A stretch of 64,000 bases of DNA from Chlorokybus atmophyticus (GCA_009103225.1 RHPI01001517.1:18911-82910); one strand, 5' to 3'; positions 10,604-22,659 are shown, counted from the first letter of the stretch. The notes: generated by a model not told the origin, from the sequence alone. Translations and numbers: made by a program.

Positions 10604-13191
10604 TGCAACAGCTAAGCTTGCACCTGTCTCCTGCTACCCTATCCTGTCGAGAAAAGTGCTCTTCTTGTCCTCCCTGTGGTCCGTGTCGTCCTTTTCCGCC
10701 GCCGCCGCCCACACTTTTTGGGCACGAAGCACCCACCTTAACGCCCTATGGGCAGCAACCTTAACGTACGCTGCCTGCGAAGCAGCGTGAGCCCAGGAGC
10801 CCAGGAGCGTTGAGTTTAGCGGACAGCAGCTTAACGCGGCGTGCAGCGGGAAAACACTTCAGCAGCATGCGGTCAATGCAATGCACTGGGATAGGGTCGC
10901 AGCGTAGACCCCAACAAAGGAAAAAGTGCAGCGGGGTCGCTTATGATTGAGTCATGATTTATAGGGGTCAATGCGGAGAGTACGAGGGCCTATCGCGGTT
11001 GTGAACTGCACTTGGCGAGTTCAGTTCATGAATCATCGAGGTCTCAGCTTCAGAGCTTCGGCGAGAGTGTAAAACTGCCGAAAATGGAAAGGGACAGCGA
11101 CCGAGGTGCACTGCTGCTGCGTGCGGCCGTGTATGCGATGTCTTACATCTGGACAGCCGTATGTGGATAGCCTTGCAACTGAGTGCACATTGTGATACTG
11201 ATTGTTACTTCATGTATGCGATACACATGGGGCCAATGGACAAGGCGGGTGGCATCATACACGCAACACATACAGCCATAGCAAACCTAAAATGGGAGGG
11301 GGACCCTAACCATGTGGTGTAACGAGACCAAAGGGGAGGAGGGGGGAGGGAGCACCACACCAGAAGCATGGGCCGAAAAACACCTACTAGCACCGCGCAT
11401 GAATGATGTATGAGTCATGCACATAGCATGCAGCAAGAAGTATGGTTATTTAGACCACGCAATCGTAATTGATTCATGTATTGTGGTACAATGGCTGCAG
11501 CATTACAACGGTCGGACAAAACAAAAACCCTCATCAATTGCATTACGGTGGCACATGAATGAAAGGTTTTAAATCCTCATGTACGGGGAGTATACCTCGT
11601 CATTATCGTCATATATTATGTACTGCTATTATTGTGATATTTACACACAATTAATTACATTAATGTGGATGCAAAACGCACATAGCATTTGTGTTTAAAA
11701 ATATATTCTATATCGTAAATGCATTTACGTTATGGGACATAATTGGGATAAGTGGTTTTTCATACTATAGCGGCTTTTTCTTTTACAGTTCATGGTTGTG
11801 AAAACATCATCTTGCATTATGTAATCGCTAACAGCGTTGTGACAACCATAACGATGATGCTTACATGCGTGAGTTTATTATCGTATTTATTGACCACTAT
11901 TCAATACTAATTGACAAGTTGTCAATACGTTTATATCACGTGTTGTTGTTGTTGCAAGCATAAGCGCTTATGGGGCTTAAGATATTATGGCATGTCAGTG
12001 TACACATAATAGTTAACAAAGTAATCTTACATCCAATACGTAGAGAACAATACATAGAGAATAGTAACATGTAAACGATATACTTTAAGCATTGTCGAGC
12101 ATGATGAGCAATGCAATATGATTTTAATATTACATAGCTTATATGTCAACATTTTATAACATCTTATAACATTATTGATTTGAGAGGTTGTGTTGGCCAA
12201 AGCACTTGCGCAGCTTGCATGTTATGACACATATCGTAACTTATCACATTCTCAAAATGTAATGACATATTATACTCGTAGTGATATTATAAATGTTGTA
12301 AGACATCAATATGCGACGTTGCATATTCGTGAACCAACAAATACATGCATGATTTGGATTAAACGATGTAAATGGAAGTGTCAATTGCAATGTATTTCAA
12401 AGTATTGCAAGATAATAGCTTATTGATCATATGTTCTTAAAACAAATGACACATTTTATGATCTCGAATGTAATACATGTGCAAGTATGATGTTTTACAC
12501 TGTACTTATGCAGTCGCTGCATGAACTGAGCGCACCATTCACCTTTCAATAAACTTAATAAATATAACACTTATACAACCTATGCATTTTACGCAACATT
12601 AACGAGCTTATTACTTGTCCCGTATAACTTTTATGCTTGAGCCGCAGCTAACGTGTGCTATTTAGTTAACTGATTATTATCATGGGCCAGTATGTATACA
12701 TCCATTAATATCATGATGGTTCTTCAAATTAAGTGCATAAGACAATACTTATCATGTACGCACAATTTTGTCTATCAAACTGTTTTGGTAGACAAAACTG
12801 TAACTGTTGGGTTCCGCTATGGAACTCTCGGTCTCACGGCTCAAGCAACCGGGCACAACACTTCCGATCGTCGGACGGGCAGCACGCATGCATGCTGTTG
12901 TGACACAACGGTGCCTCTGCATGCCAGTGACTACACGTGGCAGTGTGGCTGGAGAGGCGGCGGTGTTGCTGTACTTGTCGTTGCTCTGGATTTTTATCTT
13001 GAACGAAACTAGCGAGCTTAGCTGCGAATCAACGTGCATGCAGCAGTGGGGCTTCCAGCCAGCTTGAGTGCTGGTAGCACCAGCCTCAGCGGACGTTTGT
13101 TTTGACTTTGTCTCGGTTTGTTTTGACTTTGTCTCTCTGCCAATGCTGCATGGCTGCCGTTGAGCTTGCATGACGGGGAGAGCTGAAGCAC
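10604..13191. other. AT-rich intergenic region without a recognised gene
   Basis: The first ~400 bp next to the BASS-type start is GC-richer and may hold its promoter. From about 11400 to 12800 the DNA is strongly AT-rich with no frame longer than about 80 codons and no splice pattern. An inverted repeat with 15 bp arms (one mismatch) lies at 12766-12797. Confidence 0.6.
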
Positions 13192-15476
13192 ATGGCGGCA
13201 CCGTCACCCCAGATGAACTTCCGCCAGCGCCGCCTGGCGAACCTCACCAACTTGCCTGCTGAAGAGCTTTACAACCGGAGCAAGAATGAACAGCAGGTGC
13301 GAGTGACTCCGCTACTGCTGGCTAGGTGCTGCTATGAAATAAGCTGCGCTACACACGATCTGTCATTCAGCTTCCTCGCAGTACTGATGACACTCTGTGA
13401 CAAGCAAACCGCAACCACAGCTACCTGTTTTTTTTTCTCACGGAGTGTCACAGCTTAGTTCAGATAGTACAAGCGCACAAGTCTCTGCGTGAGCCAGCCC
13501 TATGACTGTAGTTCACAGAATTGTAGTCTGCAAGATGCATGTACAAAGTGCATGAGCGGCCGTTTGCTAGCTTCCCCAGAAGCTAGCAGTCACTACGTGG
13601 TGTGGTCACCCCACCTGGACGGCACTGGCCAGACTGGTCGGCCTGGTCAGGTTGCGATTGACGGAATGTGACAGCAGCTGGGTTTCAACGCATAATGTGT
13701 AAGCATGTGTGAAGTTACCAGGGACATGCAGCAACCAGTCTTGCATTGTTGGTGTCCACATCAGAGTTTGACTGACTAACTGGCGCCTTGCTCTGGTAGC
13801 TATCAGCACCTAGCAGCTATCAGCACCTAGCAGCAATGCAAGGCCTGGTAGCTAGCACTGGCTAGCAGCTTGCTGTACAGCTGTGTCTGTCTGATAGACC
13901 GGCTTGAAAAGCATTGAAACAGCTTGCTTGGATGCAGATTAAAGAAGCTGAGCTGCGTGCTCTGCGCGGGGAAGTTGACATGCTGCGTAGGCTGCTGAAC
14001 GAGAAGGAGTATCCACATGAACACAGCTTCATTGCGCATGTGTGCGTTCTTGTTGCTGGTGCTCCATTTAGAGTAGCATCCTTGACAGAAACCAAGCCGC
14101 CTGCTGGACCTGAAAGACGAAGCCATAGAAAAAGCCCAGGTTAACTTGGTGAACAACCTCAAGCGGTCATCCGCTGTCAACCATGAGATCATCACTTTAA
14201 ACACCAAACTGCAGCGCGAGGTGTCCAGACTGAAGGCAGAGGTGAGGCTAGCATTGACGTCAGCTAAGCATCAGTCTTACGGCCCAGCCGCTTATCTGGG
14301 GTCAGGCGCCAGAATTGCTTGAATGAAATTAACGTGCCACATCAGGTGTGGCACAGCTGTAGTGGCCCAGTGCCCCAACTACAGCTGTGTTTCACTTACA
14401 ACTATCCAGTACTGGTTCTCTAGCTTTCATTTCCGCCAACAGTGTGTTGCAATATATCGAGCTACAGACTTTTTCTCTTGTTGTGTCAAACATGGACAGA
14501 ACACGCTGCTTCGGCATGATTCAGCCCAACGCGCTGGTGTATACACGTCTCGACTGGACGAGCTGCAGGTGACAGCCATTTTTGTGCGCACGTCTGTACA
14601 GTATCGTTGATGATATGCTCACATGTACCTGGTCATCACCAACAGAGCCGCATTTCCAGCATGACAGAGTTGCTCAAGGGGTCTGAGCTTGAACGAAGCA
14701 GATCACAAGACGAGATAGCCTCACTGAAGGTTTGGGAATCCATCATATTGCCATTTGCAATGGTTATGTACTACACTTATCTCTCACACTACTGTGCTTG
14801 GCATTGGCAGCAAACAGTGGTGAGGCTGTCGCAGAGTCAGCGAGTCAGCATCGGTGTGCCTCCGCCGGTGGAGGGCTCTTCCTTTGGCCTCAACCAGCTG
14901 TACCATCAGCCGCTGCCACAGTCTGTGTTTGAACAAGCTGGACATCTGCAGGCCCACCGTCAGTCTCTCGAGAGCGTGCACAGTCCTCCAGCTCAAGATA
15001 TCCATGCGACACCCGTAAGTGTTTTCTGAGACATGTGAAAGTCCAGCATATGTGGCCAATCATGCTTGGTGTGTTAATGGTCCATGCACACAAACGTACC
15101 AACCATGCTTGCCATATAGGACATGCCTCCGTCAATCAGCCTCCCGGACACGATTGCAGAAATTGCAACTCCCGAAACCAGCACTCAGGTGGATTGGCAG
15201 CTGGAGCCCAGCACATTGCCGCGCCGTTTGTCTTACGCCGCTGTGGCTGCTCTTGAGCCAGACAGCTGCGGGGAGCAATTGCAATCTGCACCAGCCACGC
15301 CGGTGCAGAAGCCACCCATGTCTGCGAGTGGCAAAAGTGCTGCAGCTGAGGCGGACAAGGAGAACCCGTCGTATACCACAACTCGACCAAAGCACCTGCG
15401 CCAGCGTACTCCAGTTGTCTACACTGAACCGTCGGTGAAGACAAAGCTGCGCCGTGAGGACCGTCCTCCACGATGA
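13192..15476 (+). CDS. SGO: Shugoshin (centromeric cohesion protector)
   Basis: Seven exons: 13192-13296, 13923-14039, 14089-14241, 14500-14568, 14646-14729, 14811-15014, 15120-15476, all phase 0, giving 362 residues. The N-terminus MNFRQRRLANLTN resembles the QRRKLGDITN start of plant shugoshins. Residues about 30-175 form a heptad-rich coiled coil (EAELRALRGEVDMLRRLL, REVSRLKAE), the region that binds PP2A in the family. The C-terminus holds the basic SGO motif RTPVVYTEPSVKTKLRR, which binds phosphorylated H2A. Between them is a low-complexity Ser/Pro region. Shugoshin shields cohesin at centromeres during meiosis and mitosis. The small size fits the family. The donor at 14040 leaves an intron of only 49 nt and is the weakest junction. 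An intron near 13799-13832 carries two copies of a 17 bp repeat. Confidence 0.85.
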
Positions 15477-15838
15477 CTCCGCACCAAGTTGATCATGAGT
15501 AGGCATCAAGCAGCGCGTTAGGCATGCTGACTTCGCAGATGCAGATAGTTTCCCGGCCAGCCACATTGTAATGAATCTGAATTGACCTTGCGTACTTGAG
15601 ATAGCTGTGGCATATTGAGGCCACTCGTGGCTGTGCACATGACAATCAGAATGATGTGCTGGTTAGTACTACCCTTGTACCTATGGTATGGTAGCGTTGC
15701 AGTGCTCCGTCCACACTGTCGAAACTGCATCAGCATGCCTCTCTCTGATCTGTGTCCCGTTTCCAAGTAAACTAGCTGCAGGACAGACACAAGACAGCAT
15801 GCACACGCATATTATGCGTGCAGGGCCAGGCCGCTGCT
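15477..15838. other. Convergent intergenic region
   Basis: Separates the shugoshin stop (+) from the stop of the cysteine-rich gene (-). It must contain both 3' untranslated regions; nothing else is seen. Confidence 0.6.
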
Positions 15839-18546
15839 CTACAAAGACTGCAATTCTGTTGCTGCCAATGCAAGGGTCCGATGTCTTTTCGCTGCAGGTA
15901 AAGAGTCTATCAAACTGCTATCTACCCGCCACCAGCTGCAACCGTAATGCACACGCTCGGCAGAAGCGTCTACCCTGTCTGCACTCTGTTCCTGTGCTGG
16001 TGGCTGTGGCAGCATACTCGTAGCCTGTTCGCCTGCAGGCCCTGTACGCGGCCACGGTCTTTGTATGCAATCGTGGCCGAGAGCTTCCCTGTAGGCTGCG
16101 GTGCACTCCTGAAGCTCTCCAATGCTGTCGGCGGCATCTGCTCTAAGTAACAACGCATCGAAAGCGTTGTGGCGTGCGGTGGACGCTTCACACTCGGCAA
16201 AGACGGGCAGAGCTTCACGCTCCAGCGACTTCTTGCCTTTGGGCTTGTGCAAGGGCTTCACTGCGTGCTTGCTGGCGGAGCCATCCAATGCAGCCTCGGC
16301 ATCAGCTGCGTTCCCGTCCGTACCGCGCATGTGCACATGCGTGTGCGTTGGGACCGGACCATTGCAAATCGCATCCAGCAACTGTGCGTTGCCAGCGTAT
16401 CGATCGATGGCATCCGCAATGGTATGTGCTTCAGCTTCATCAGACTGCTCCATGGTCTTCAATCGCCAGGCATACACTTCAGCACTCTCCTGTATACAGC
16501 ATGCTTCATATTGTTCTGCTATCATCCAGTATACATTAACCAAGCTACAACAAACCTCGCGCTGCATGCTGGCAAACTGCTCGTAAGACTTAAACTCTCG
16601 CTTTCCACCTAGGGAGGGAACCAGAAGCAAGTCTGCTGTGTTTGTTGCGCTGATGGTTACGTTGATGGGCGCAGGTGGCTCTGCGGGTGCCGTCGTAGCA
16701 GGTGTAGCTCTGTGTGCATAACACGTTACAGGTTTTATGATGTTGGAACAAGCAAGTCATGGACAAGTTGACGAGAGTGTTGTGGCCATTGCACGTACAG
16801 GCCAGCAAGTGAGCCGTTGTTGGCGCGAAGGGACTCATAGAGTGCAAAGGCTTCTCGTTTTGCTTGAATGCGGCGCTCTTTGGCGGTCCCATAACCAGAT
16901 CGGTCAGCCGTCTTCAAAACTATCAACCACACATGTTGATCCAATTTGGAGCGATGTGCACCAGTCAGTCAACAAAACCAGTTCCGAGGCACACTGTTGG
17001 CTGGTGACAAACTCACCGTGAATGACGCACGGGTTGCGTGCCGCCATGCAACACTTTTTGCAACTGTAGTACGGGCACCTGAAAGAACAACCGACCGTGA
17101 CCTCACCAAGTGATTAGAACAAAGAAATAACCAGTCAACGACATTTTGTAACTGTGCAATGCAAATGCCACCAACAAGGACAACACCCAAGGCTTCTGAA
17201 GATCATATGCTACATGACATGATGATCTTGACAAAGCTGGCTTGTAGCTGCAACCTAGTTGCAGCTACAAGCCAGCTTTGGTCAAAAAAATCCAAAGAAG
17301 GCAAACACACTTGCCTTGAGCGCGCGATATTGTCGCACACTTTGCATTTTCGCTTGTCGAGGCCTTTGAGGTAGCGGGCACGCAATTTTGCGGGGTCTTT
17401 CCAAGCGGGTATACTGCCGTCCGGCATGACGGATTTGGGGCCAGGTTTGACATACGGCTTGTTTGGACTTCTTGCCCTCGCCTTCCCGCCAGTCGTGAGT
17501 GCCATCCCGCTCGGGTTTGGCATCCCAGGCTGGCCTGCAGCAGCACAGGCAAAGCCGTATTGTTGACATATCGCAAATGAAAGCATCACAAGTGAATCAC
17601 GCTCCAGTGATTTCTACCGGATGTTGAGGGAGTTGCATATCCAGGAATGCTCGCTGCAAACTGCGGGTTGAACAAAATGATTAGTCTCTCATAGCCAAGA
17701 GCATGCTTACTTCACATGCACTGTTCCGAGATACTTGCGTCTGTGTCAATGTCACGGCAGCCAGGAACTGGCTACCAACATCCAAGGCACAGTTGTTGAG
17801 TATTGTGACTGGAGCCAACCGACTCATGGCCTGCCATGCACCATCTCGCAAAGTTTGGTGCATGTGTTGAATCTTACTGCTTTGAACGTTCTGAACCCAG
17901 TTGACTCACAAGACTGTCGGCATGCAATGTGTGGAAAAGGCGCGTTATGTTGAGAACAAGGTGTGAGACGTCCATACCATCACTAAGACTTAAAAATGGT
18001 CTTCTGCAATGCGAACAGTTCAACCTCCCAAAGAGTTTCATGAATTGTTATATTGATCAGTCTTACGATTCTGCCCCATTTTCCTGCATAATACCGTCTG
18101 TGTGCACACACCCACTAACGAGATTGGGCAACACGCACGACAACTGACAAATAACAGACACACACATTCTTGACTCAGTCAGCATTGTGCAAGAATTAAG
18201 CATAATCTGATGCTGACCGAGAGAATGTGGCAAAAACATTGAAAGCAAAATTTACAATCCACGAGTCATTGCTTACACGTGGGAAAGTCTGCGGGGTGGG
18301 CGGTTTAACTGCGATTGTGACTTTCTGAGGGAGAGGTGTAACATGCTGAGGGGTTGGCGCAGGCGGGGCGACAGCTAATACTATCTTGTGCGAAGCTGGT
18401 TGCGACTGCTGCTGGTGCTGAGAGCTAGAAGGCCCAGATGCTCCTGCAAGACCCAAAGCCACAGCCGGGTCTGCCTTCAGGCTGCTGGCGCCCAGGCCTG
18501 ATCCCGCCCGCTGCTGCTGCTGAGGCGGCGGCAACTTGTGCGCCAT
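15839..18546 (-). CDS. Conserved cysteine-rich protein of unknown function
   Basis: Seven exons, read downward: 18546-18277, 17660-17618, 17534-17315, 17078-17017, 16919-16799, 16709-16556, 16489-15839, giving 506 residues ending in TAG. After a Gln/Pro-rich N-terminus (about 1-90) comes a basic segment and a compact cysteine cluster: CKVC (168-171), CPYYSCKKCC (179-188), then NPCVIHVLK (193-201). The Cys/His spacing suggests zinc binding. From memory, plant proteins of unknown function carry a very similar CPY.CCK.CC..A.NPC.IHVLK block; I cannot name the family. The C-terminal ~300 residues are helix-rich and low complexity with a PKGKK basic patch. Exon 3 ends in an AG|GCAAGT donor, a canonical GC-AG intron, which is needed to join the two halves of the cysteine cluster. 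That intron also contains a 23 bp perfect hairpin. The last exon is long for this genome and its 3' part is less certain. Confidence 0.78.
17229..17284. repeat. Perfect 23 bp inverted repeat with 3-nt loop
   Basis: Arms 17232-17254 and 17258-17280 are exact reverse complements separated by CTA. Pairing can continue to 17229/17284 with one bulge. It sits in the GC-AG intron of the cysteine-rich gene. A small-RNA precursor, a MITE remnant or an assembly fold-back artefact are all possible. Confidence 0.9.
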
Positions 18547-18608
18547 GGCGCCGCCGCCGCAGCATGCAGCTGGCAAGCAGCTGAGGCAGGCTTCTCTCTA
18601 TCACTGCG

Positions 18609-18620
18609 CCCTAAACCCTA
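18609..18620 (-). promoter_or_regulatory. Telo-box-like motif
   Basis: CCCTAAACCCTA lies about 65 bp upstream of the start codon of the cysteine-rich gene. It contains AAACCCTA, the plant telo-box found in promoters of ribosomal and cell-cycle genes. It may also simply be a short run of plant-type telomere repeat. Confidence 0.5.
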
Positions 18621-18874
18621 GACCCAAAGTCCTAAGCCCTGCCCGCCCTCCTCTCTGTGCTCGCTGCAAAGTGCCAGCTCACGCCCTTGCTTCTCGCCCC
18701 GCCCCGCCCCGCCAGCCAGCAACCCCGTCAAATAAACCGCCGCCGACACCAGCAGCTCGCCCGCCGCCGCCGCCCCCGTCTTGTGCTCCTCCACCGCCTC
18801 CGCCGCCGCCGTCAGCAGCAGCTAGATATGTTTTGAATAGTTCAGTGCATCAGACTGTTGCACTCTGTGGCGTG

Positions 18875-18886
18875 TTTGGCGGGAAA
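18875..18886 (-). promoter_or_regulatory. E2F consensus site
   Basis: TTTGGCGGGAAA is an exact match to the canonical E2F/DP site. It is about 330 bp upstream of the cysteine-rich gene's start codon. An adjoining gene on the plus strand could be hidden by the gap at 19121, so the target gene is not certain. Confidence 0.5.
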
Positions 18887-19120
18887 GGGTGTCGGCGGCG
18901 ATGTCGCTGCCGGCGTCCTGGTTGTCGGCGATGGCGCTGGGTAAACCTAACGTTAGGAGGCAACGGGGCTAACGTTGCGGCTTGTGGTTCGGGGTCTGAC
19001 TTCCGGGGTCGGTTGTGAGAATTGGAACCCGAATCAGAATCTGCCCAAAATACCAGTGCATCATGTGATGAAGCAAACCAAAACTTGCAGGGTGGGCACA
19101 TCGAGCCCAGCCCCCCTTAT

Positions 19121-19250
19121 NNNNNNNNNNNNNNNNNNNNNNNNNNNNNNNNNNNNNNNNNNNNNNNNNNNNNNNNNNNNNNNNNNNNNNNNNNNNNNNN
19201 NNNNNNNNNNNNNNNNNNNNNNNNNNNNNNNNNNNNNNNNNNNNNNNNNN
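19121..19250. other. Assembly gap (130 Ns)
   Basis: Undetermined bases; flanked by CCCCCCTTAT on the left and CCCC on the right. Confidence 0.99.
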
Positions 19251-19320
19251 CCCCAATGAAAGGATGCAATTGCTTACTTGAATGCTTGCATGGTAGTCAT
19301 TGCTAAGTTGCAAACCTATA

Positions 19321-19527
19321 TCTCATTGTTGGTACATGTCGCTCACTTACTTACTCATTCATAGTGCTCTCAATCCTTCAGCATAATAATCTCATTGTTG
19401 GTACATGTCGCTCACTTACTTACTCATTCATAGTGCTCTTAATCATTCAGCATAATTAAGTCATTGTTGGTACATGTCGCTCACGCACTTACTCATTCAT
19501 AGTGCTCTCAATCCTTCAGTATAATAC
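19321..19527 (+). repeat. Three tandem 69 bp repeats
   Basis: The block TCATTGTTGGTACATGTCGC recurs at 19323, 19392 and 19461, each followed by the same ~50 bp ending in CAGCATAAT or CAGTATAAT. Copies differ at only a few positions. No coding frame runs through it. Confidence 0.9.
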
Positions 19528-20519
19528 TCTTGTCAAAGGTGTTTGAGGCTTTTATGCCTGCCCATTTTTTGGGGTTATGTTTATAAAGGGAAGGGCATGA
19601 CATGCGGGTAATACTACCAACCTCTTGTTTGTTAAGAGGTTCACATAAAGGATTGCGCTATAAGCATTAATAAATGTAGCTCGCTTGATTATTGCATAAT
19701 CATATGTTGAAGGGAAACTTGTGTACGATAACAGGGTACACATATCTGGCAATGTGCCCCTTGAAATGTCCAGACCCATAGTCAATAAACGAGGGGCATT
19801 TACATTATAAAATAGCCTAGCCAGTGGTGCATAGTTGTCACAAAAGGTGCCGGTAAAATGGTTTTTCATTATTACCGATTAAACGACGGGGTTCGGTGCA
19901 TTTATGTAAGGTATGTGTATAAAGCATCCCGCCGAACATTGCTGCAGTCCTTTTTATTATTAAGTTTATTATTATGATTAAGGATTATGCTAGAGCATTG
20001 CGGTTATGTAGAATTTGATGCAACTAAACACAATACATCAGCATATGTGTCAGCATCATGCTCAGGACATGACGCACGTGCAACCCCGCAATTTCTAACA
20101 CAACGAATGTTGATGTGTTTCAGCATTGCACCGTGTCACACACAAATGGTGCGACAATGTTAGCCAACTATTGGTGCCTCCAATGCCAAAGACTCCTCAC
20201 ACACTAACAGTACGCACATGGCATGCCCCAATGTCATGCACCTTGTGGTGCACATGCGGTGACACACAAGACAGCAATCTGCTGCCCAATCAACTACATT
20301 AGCGAGGATCTCTTGGCAATCAAACTAAATTAAGCATGACAACGCCGTATACAGCTCTCTATATTGTGCGTGTTGTGTAGCAACCACGTGTGAAGCGTGT
20401 CAGTGGCTTGGGGCAATTGCAACGACGCCAATCTCAACTCCATGAGCACCTGAACACACAGTGCACATCACATTTTATTTCTACATTCAACCTACCATAG
20501 CCCCGACGCAATTTAATTA

Positions 20520-22659
20520 TCAATAAAGCTTTACTTTGTGAAGGCTACAATCGGCTGAACGCACAGCCTTTACAACACCAACCTGATCAGCATTGGTGAA
20601 GGTCTGTCCTGTTGTGTCGTTGTGTCGTCTCAGCAGGGCAAAGTCGAGCGTGTCTTGTAGAGTCTGCAGCTGCCTATGCAGCCGCGAAACAGCCTGCTCG
20701 TCTGCGTCGTTGCTTGGACACCTGCAAGTGTATATAAGCACGCCACCAAACCCAGGCTCACCTAAGTGTGCGCACACATGCGCAAGTGCACGACCACCCA
20801 TGCACACGCATACGCGCTCAAACATAAACAGCACTCACAATGCTTTCAGTGCGTGCGTCATAAAGCAAGCACCTGACCATATCGTGCAAGCGGGCAATGT
20901 GGGCATAAACACTCTTCAGTCTGACAAGGTCTTCCAGCGCTTCTTCATGGCTAACAGACGTTTGAAGACTGCTCAGCTGTGTACTCACAGCCCACCTTTG
21001 CCACAAACCTCTGAAACGCATCGCTGGTGAAAACAGCAACATATCAACCACATGCGACATGTGTGGTTCGGTCCAAACAGACACACAAAAGAACACAAGT
21101 TTCGACAAAAGGTGTCTACTGACCAGCATGGCGGAGGCGTGCAGCGGTTAGATGCCATGCTGGCAGCATCATGCCAATGCCAACCGGATTCGTTGAGAGT
21201 GCAAGTACTCCATCGGCAGTCGCCAAAGCTGTTGCATGCACATGTATCACGTGTCCAGAACACACATACAGACAGGCACCTCGCACAAACGCACGCACAC
21301 ACACGGGCACATGTATAGTTATGTCTTTGCACCTGCATATGCTGTGGGGCCTAAGATGGCGCCTGCTGCTGGGAACGCCCACGCCTGGTCACTCAGCGCA
21401 ACACCATACCTGACAGCAAACAAGGTAACAACGACATTGACATGTAATCACTTGAATGCTGGCGTGTTATGTACGCGCGCGTGTGCATGCTTGTGCGTGT
21501 GCAAAGGTGCCCACGGATGTACTCGCTAACAAGCACACTGTGCAATAATGGGTTGAGTACATGCATGTGGCATACGAACAGCATGCTCGCTACCTTGCCC
21601 ACGTGGCGAAGTGCTCGCAGTTGTTGGAGAACAAGCGGAAGCAAGACACTTTACGGACCTGACCAAAAACAGTTGGTTACATTACACCATGCAGTTGACA
21701 AGTCACCAGGTGACGGGGTAGCAGTATGCATACCTGTGCGAGGACTCGCTGCACAATGTCATGCGCAGGGAATGAGGTGAGGGCTGCGTCGTATTGGCAG
21801 TTTCGAACTCGGACACGCTGATATCTGTACAATGTCAACTTGACATGGGTGAGACATTGTGATATGTGCAAGCATGCCCACATGCGCACGAGCACGCACG
21901 CTGTGCACGCCCGCGCGCGCGTGCGCATGCACGCAAACATACACACATGCACGATGGCGCAAGACACACGCATATGCGCGTGTACAGACAAGCGCATGCA
22001 CGCAAACCACACACAGACACTGCTTACTTGTCTTCTACACCAGAGAGCGGTTCAATATGTACCCGGCTGGTCTCTCTCCCAAGCAACAATGGCGAAGAAA
22101 CCTACAACACACATGCCAACATCACCATGACCACCACTACCACCACCGCCAACACCACCCATGCAAGGTTTTTATCTCACCTTACTCCACATGCGCGGGC
22201 CGACAATGTGCCCAAGGTAATGCTCATCATGATGCAGTTGGGCACCAAACTGCGGTTGTGTTTGATGTGATGAGCTGGGGAAGTAGTCACTTGGCTGACA
22301 GGCGCTGCTGTCTGCGGCTGACCTAACCAGACCGCTGCTCGCTTGCAACACTGCCGCACATCAGCAGTGTTGGACTCTCATGCTGTTACTGTCACAAGTC
22401 TCTCTTCACTGTGGATGTGTGCAGATTGTGTCATACAGTGCGACTTGTGTGACAATGTGTCATGATTGTTGCTAGGTGAGCTGACAATGCTAGCTGTGCA
22501 GTGAGTGTAGTGAGTAATTGCTTACACGCACTGACCGTGTTTGAAGAACTGAGTGGTGGCGTGGTGCCAAGCCAGGTAGCCTCCTGTTCCCATGTAGACG
22601 CCCCAGTGCGAGAAGGCGTAGTACTTGAACTCCAGCAGATCGCCTGGTACCCTCCTCAT
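20520..22659 (-). CDS. LRAT-domain (NlpC/P60-like) protein
   Basis: Exons read downward: about 22659-22545, about 22340-22181, 22101-22028, 21824-21734, 21658-21594, 21409-21333, 21228-21124, 21023-20873, 20721-20520 (TGA). Phases agree from 22181 onward; the first two boundaries are uncertain. The lecithin:retinol acyltransferase fold signature is complete: GDLLEF followed by the histidine motif FSHWGVYMGTGG, then RVHIEPLSGV, NCQYDAALTSFP, and the catalytic FSNNCEHFATWAR, closing with RYGVALSDQ. Family members transfer acyl groups or act as phospholipases or thiol hydrolases, with this His and Cys as catalytic residues. Downstream are a small-residue hydrophobic stretch (VGIGMMLPAW) and about 115 residues of helix-rich sequence (EEALEDLVRLKSVYAHIARL, EQAVSRLHRQLQTLQDTLDF) that is not part of the domain. 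The substrate cannot be inferred. The first intron region holds a (GT)13 run. Confidence 0.85.

Larger units (their letters stand above)
18547..20519. other. Intergenic region with assembly gap
   Basis: Positions 18600-19000 are GC-rich with CCG runs and resemble a 5' UTR/promoter. 18946-18957 is the perfect palindrome CCTAACGTTAGG. A run of 130 Ns covers 19121-19250. Three 69 bp tandem repeats follow. 19530-20460 is AT-rich with no recognisable exon. Confidence 0.6.

Noticed and set aside
18536-19018. Proline-rich 160-codon plus-strand frame
   Set aside because: It arises from CCG runs in the GC-rich upstream region and has no domain or splice partner.
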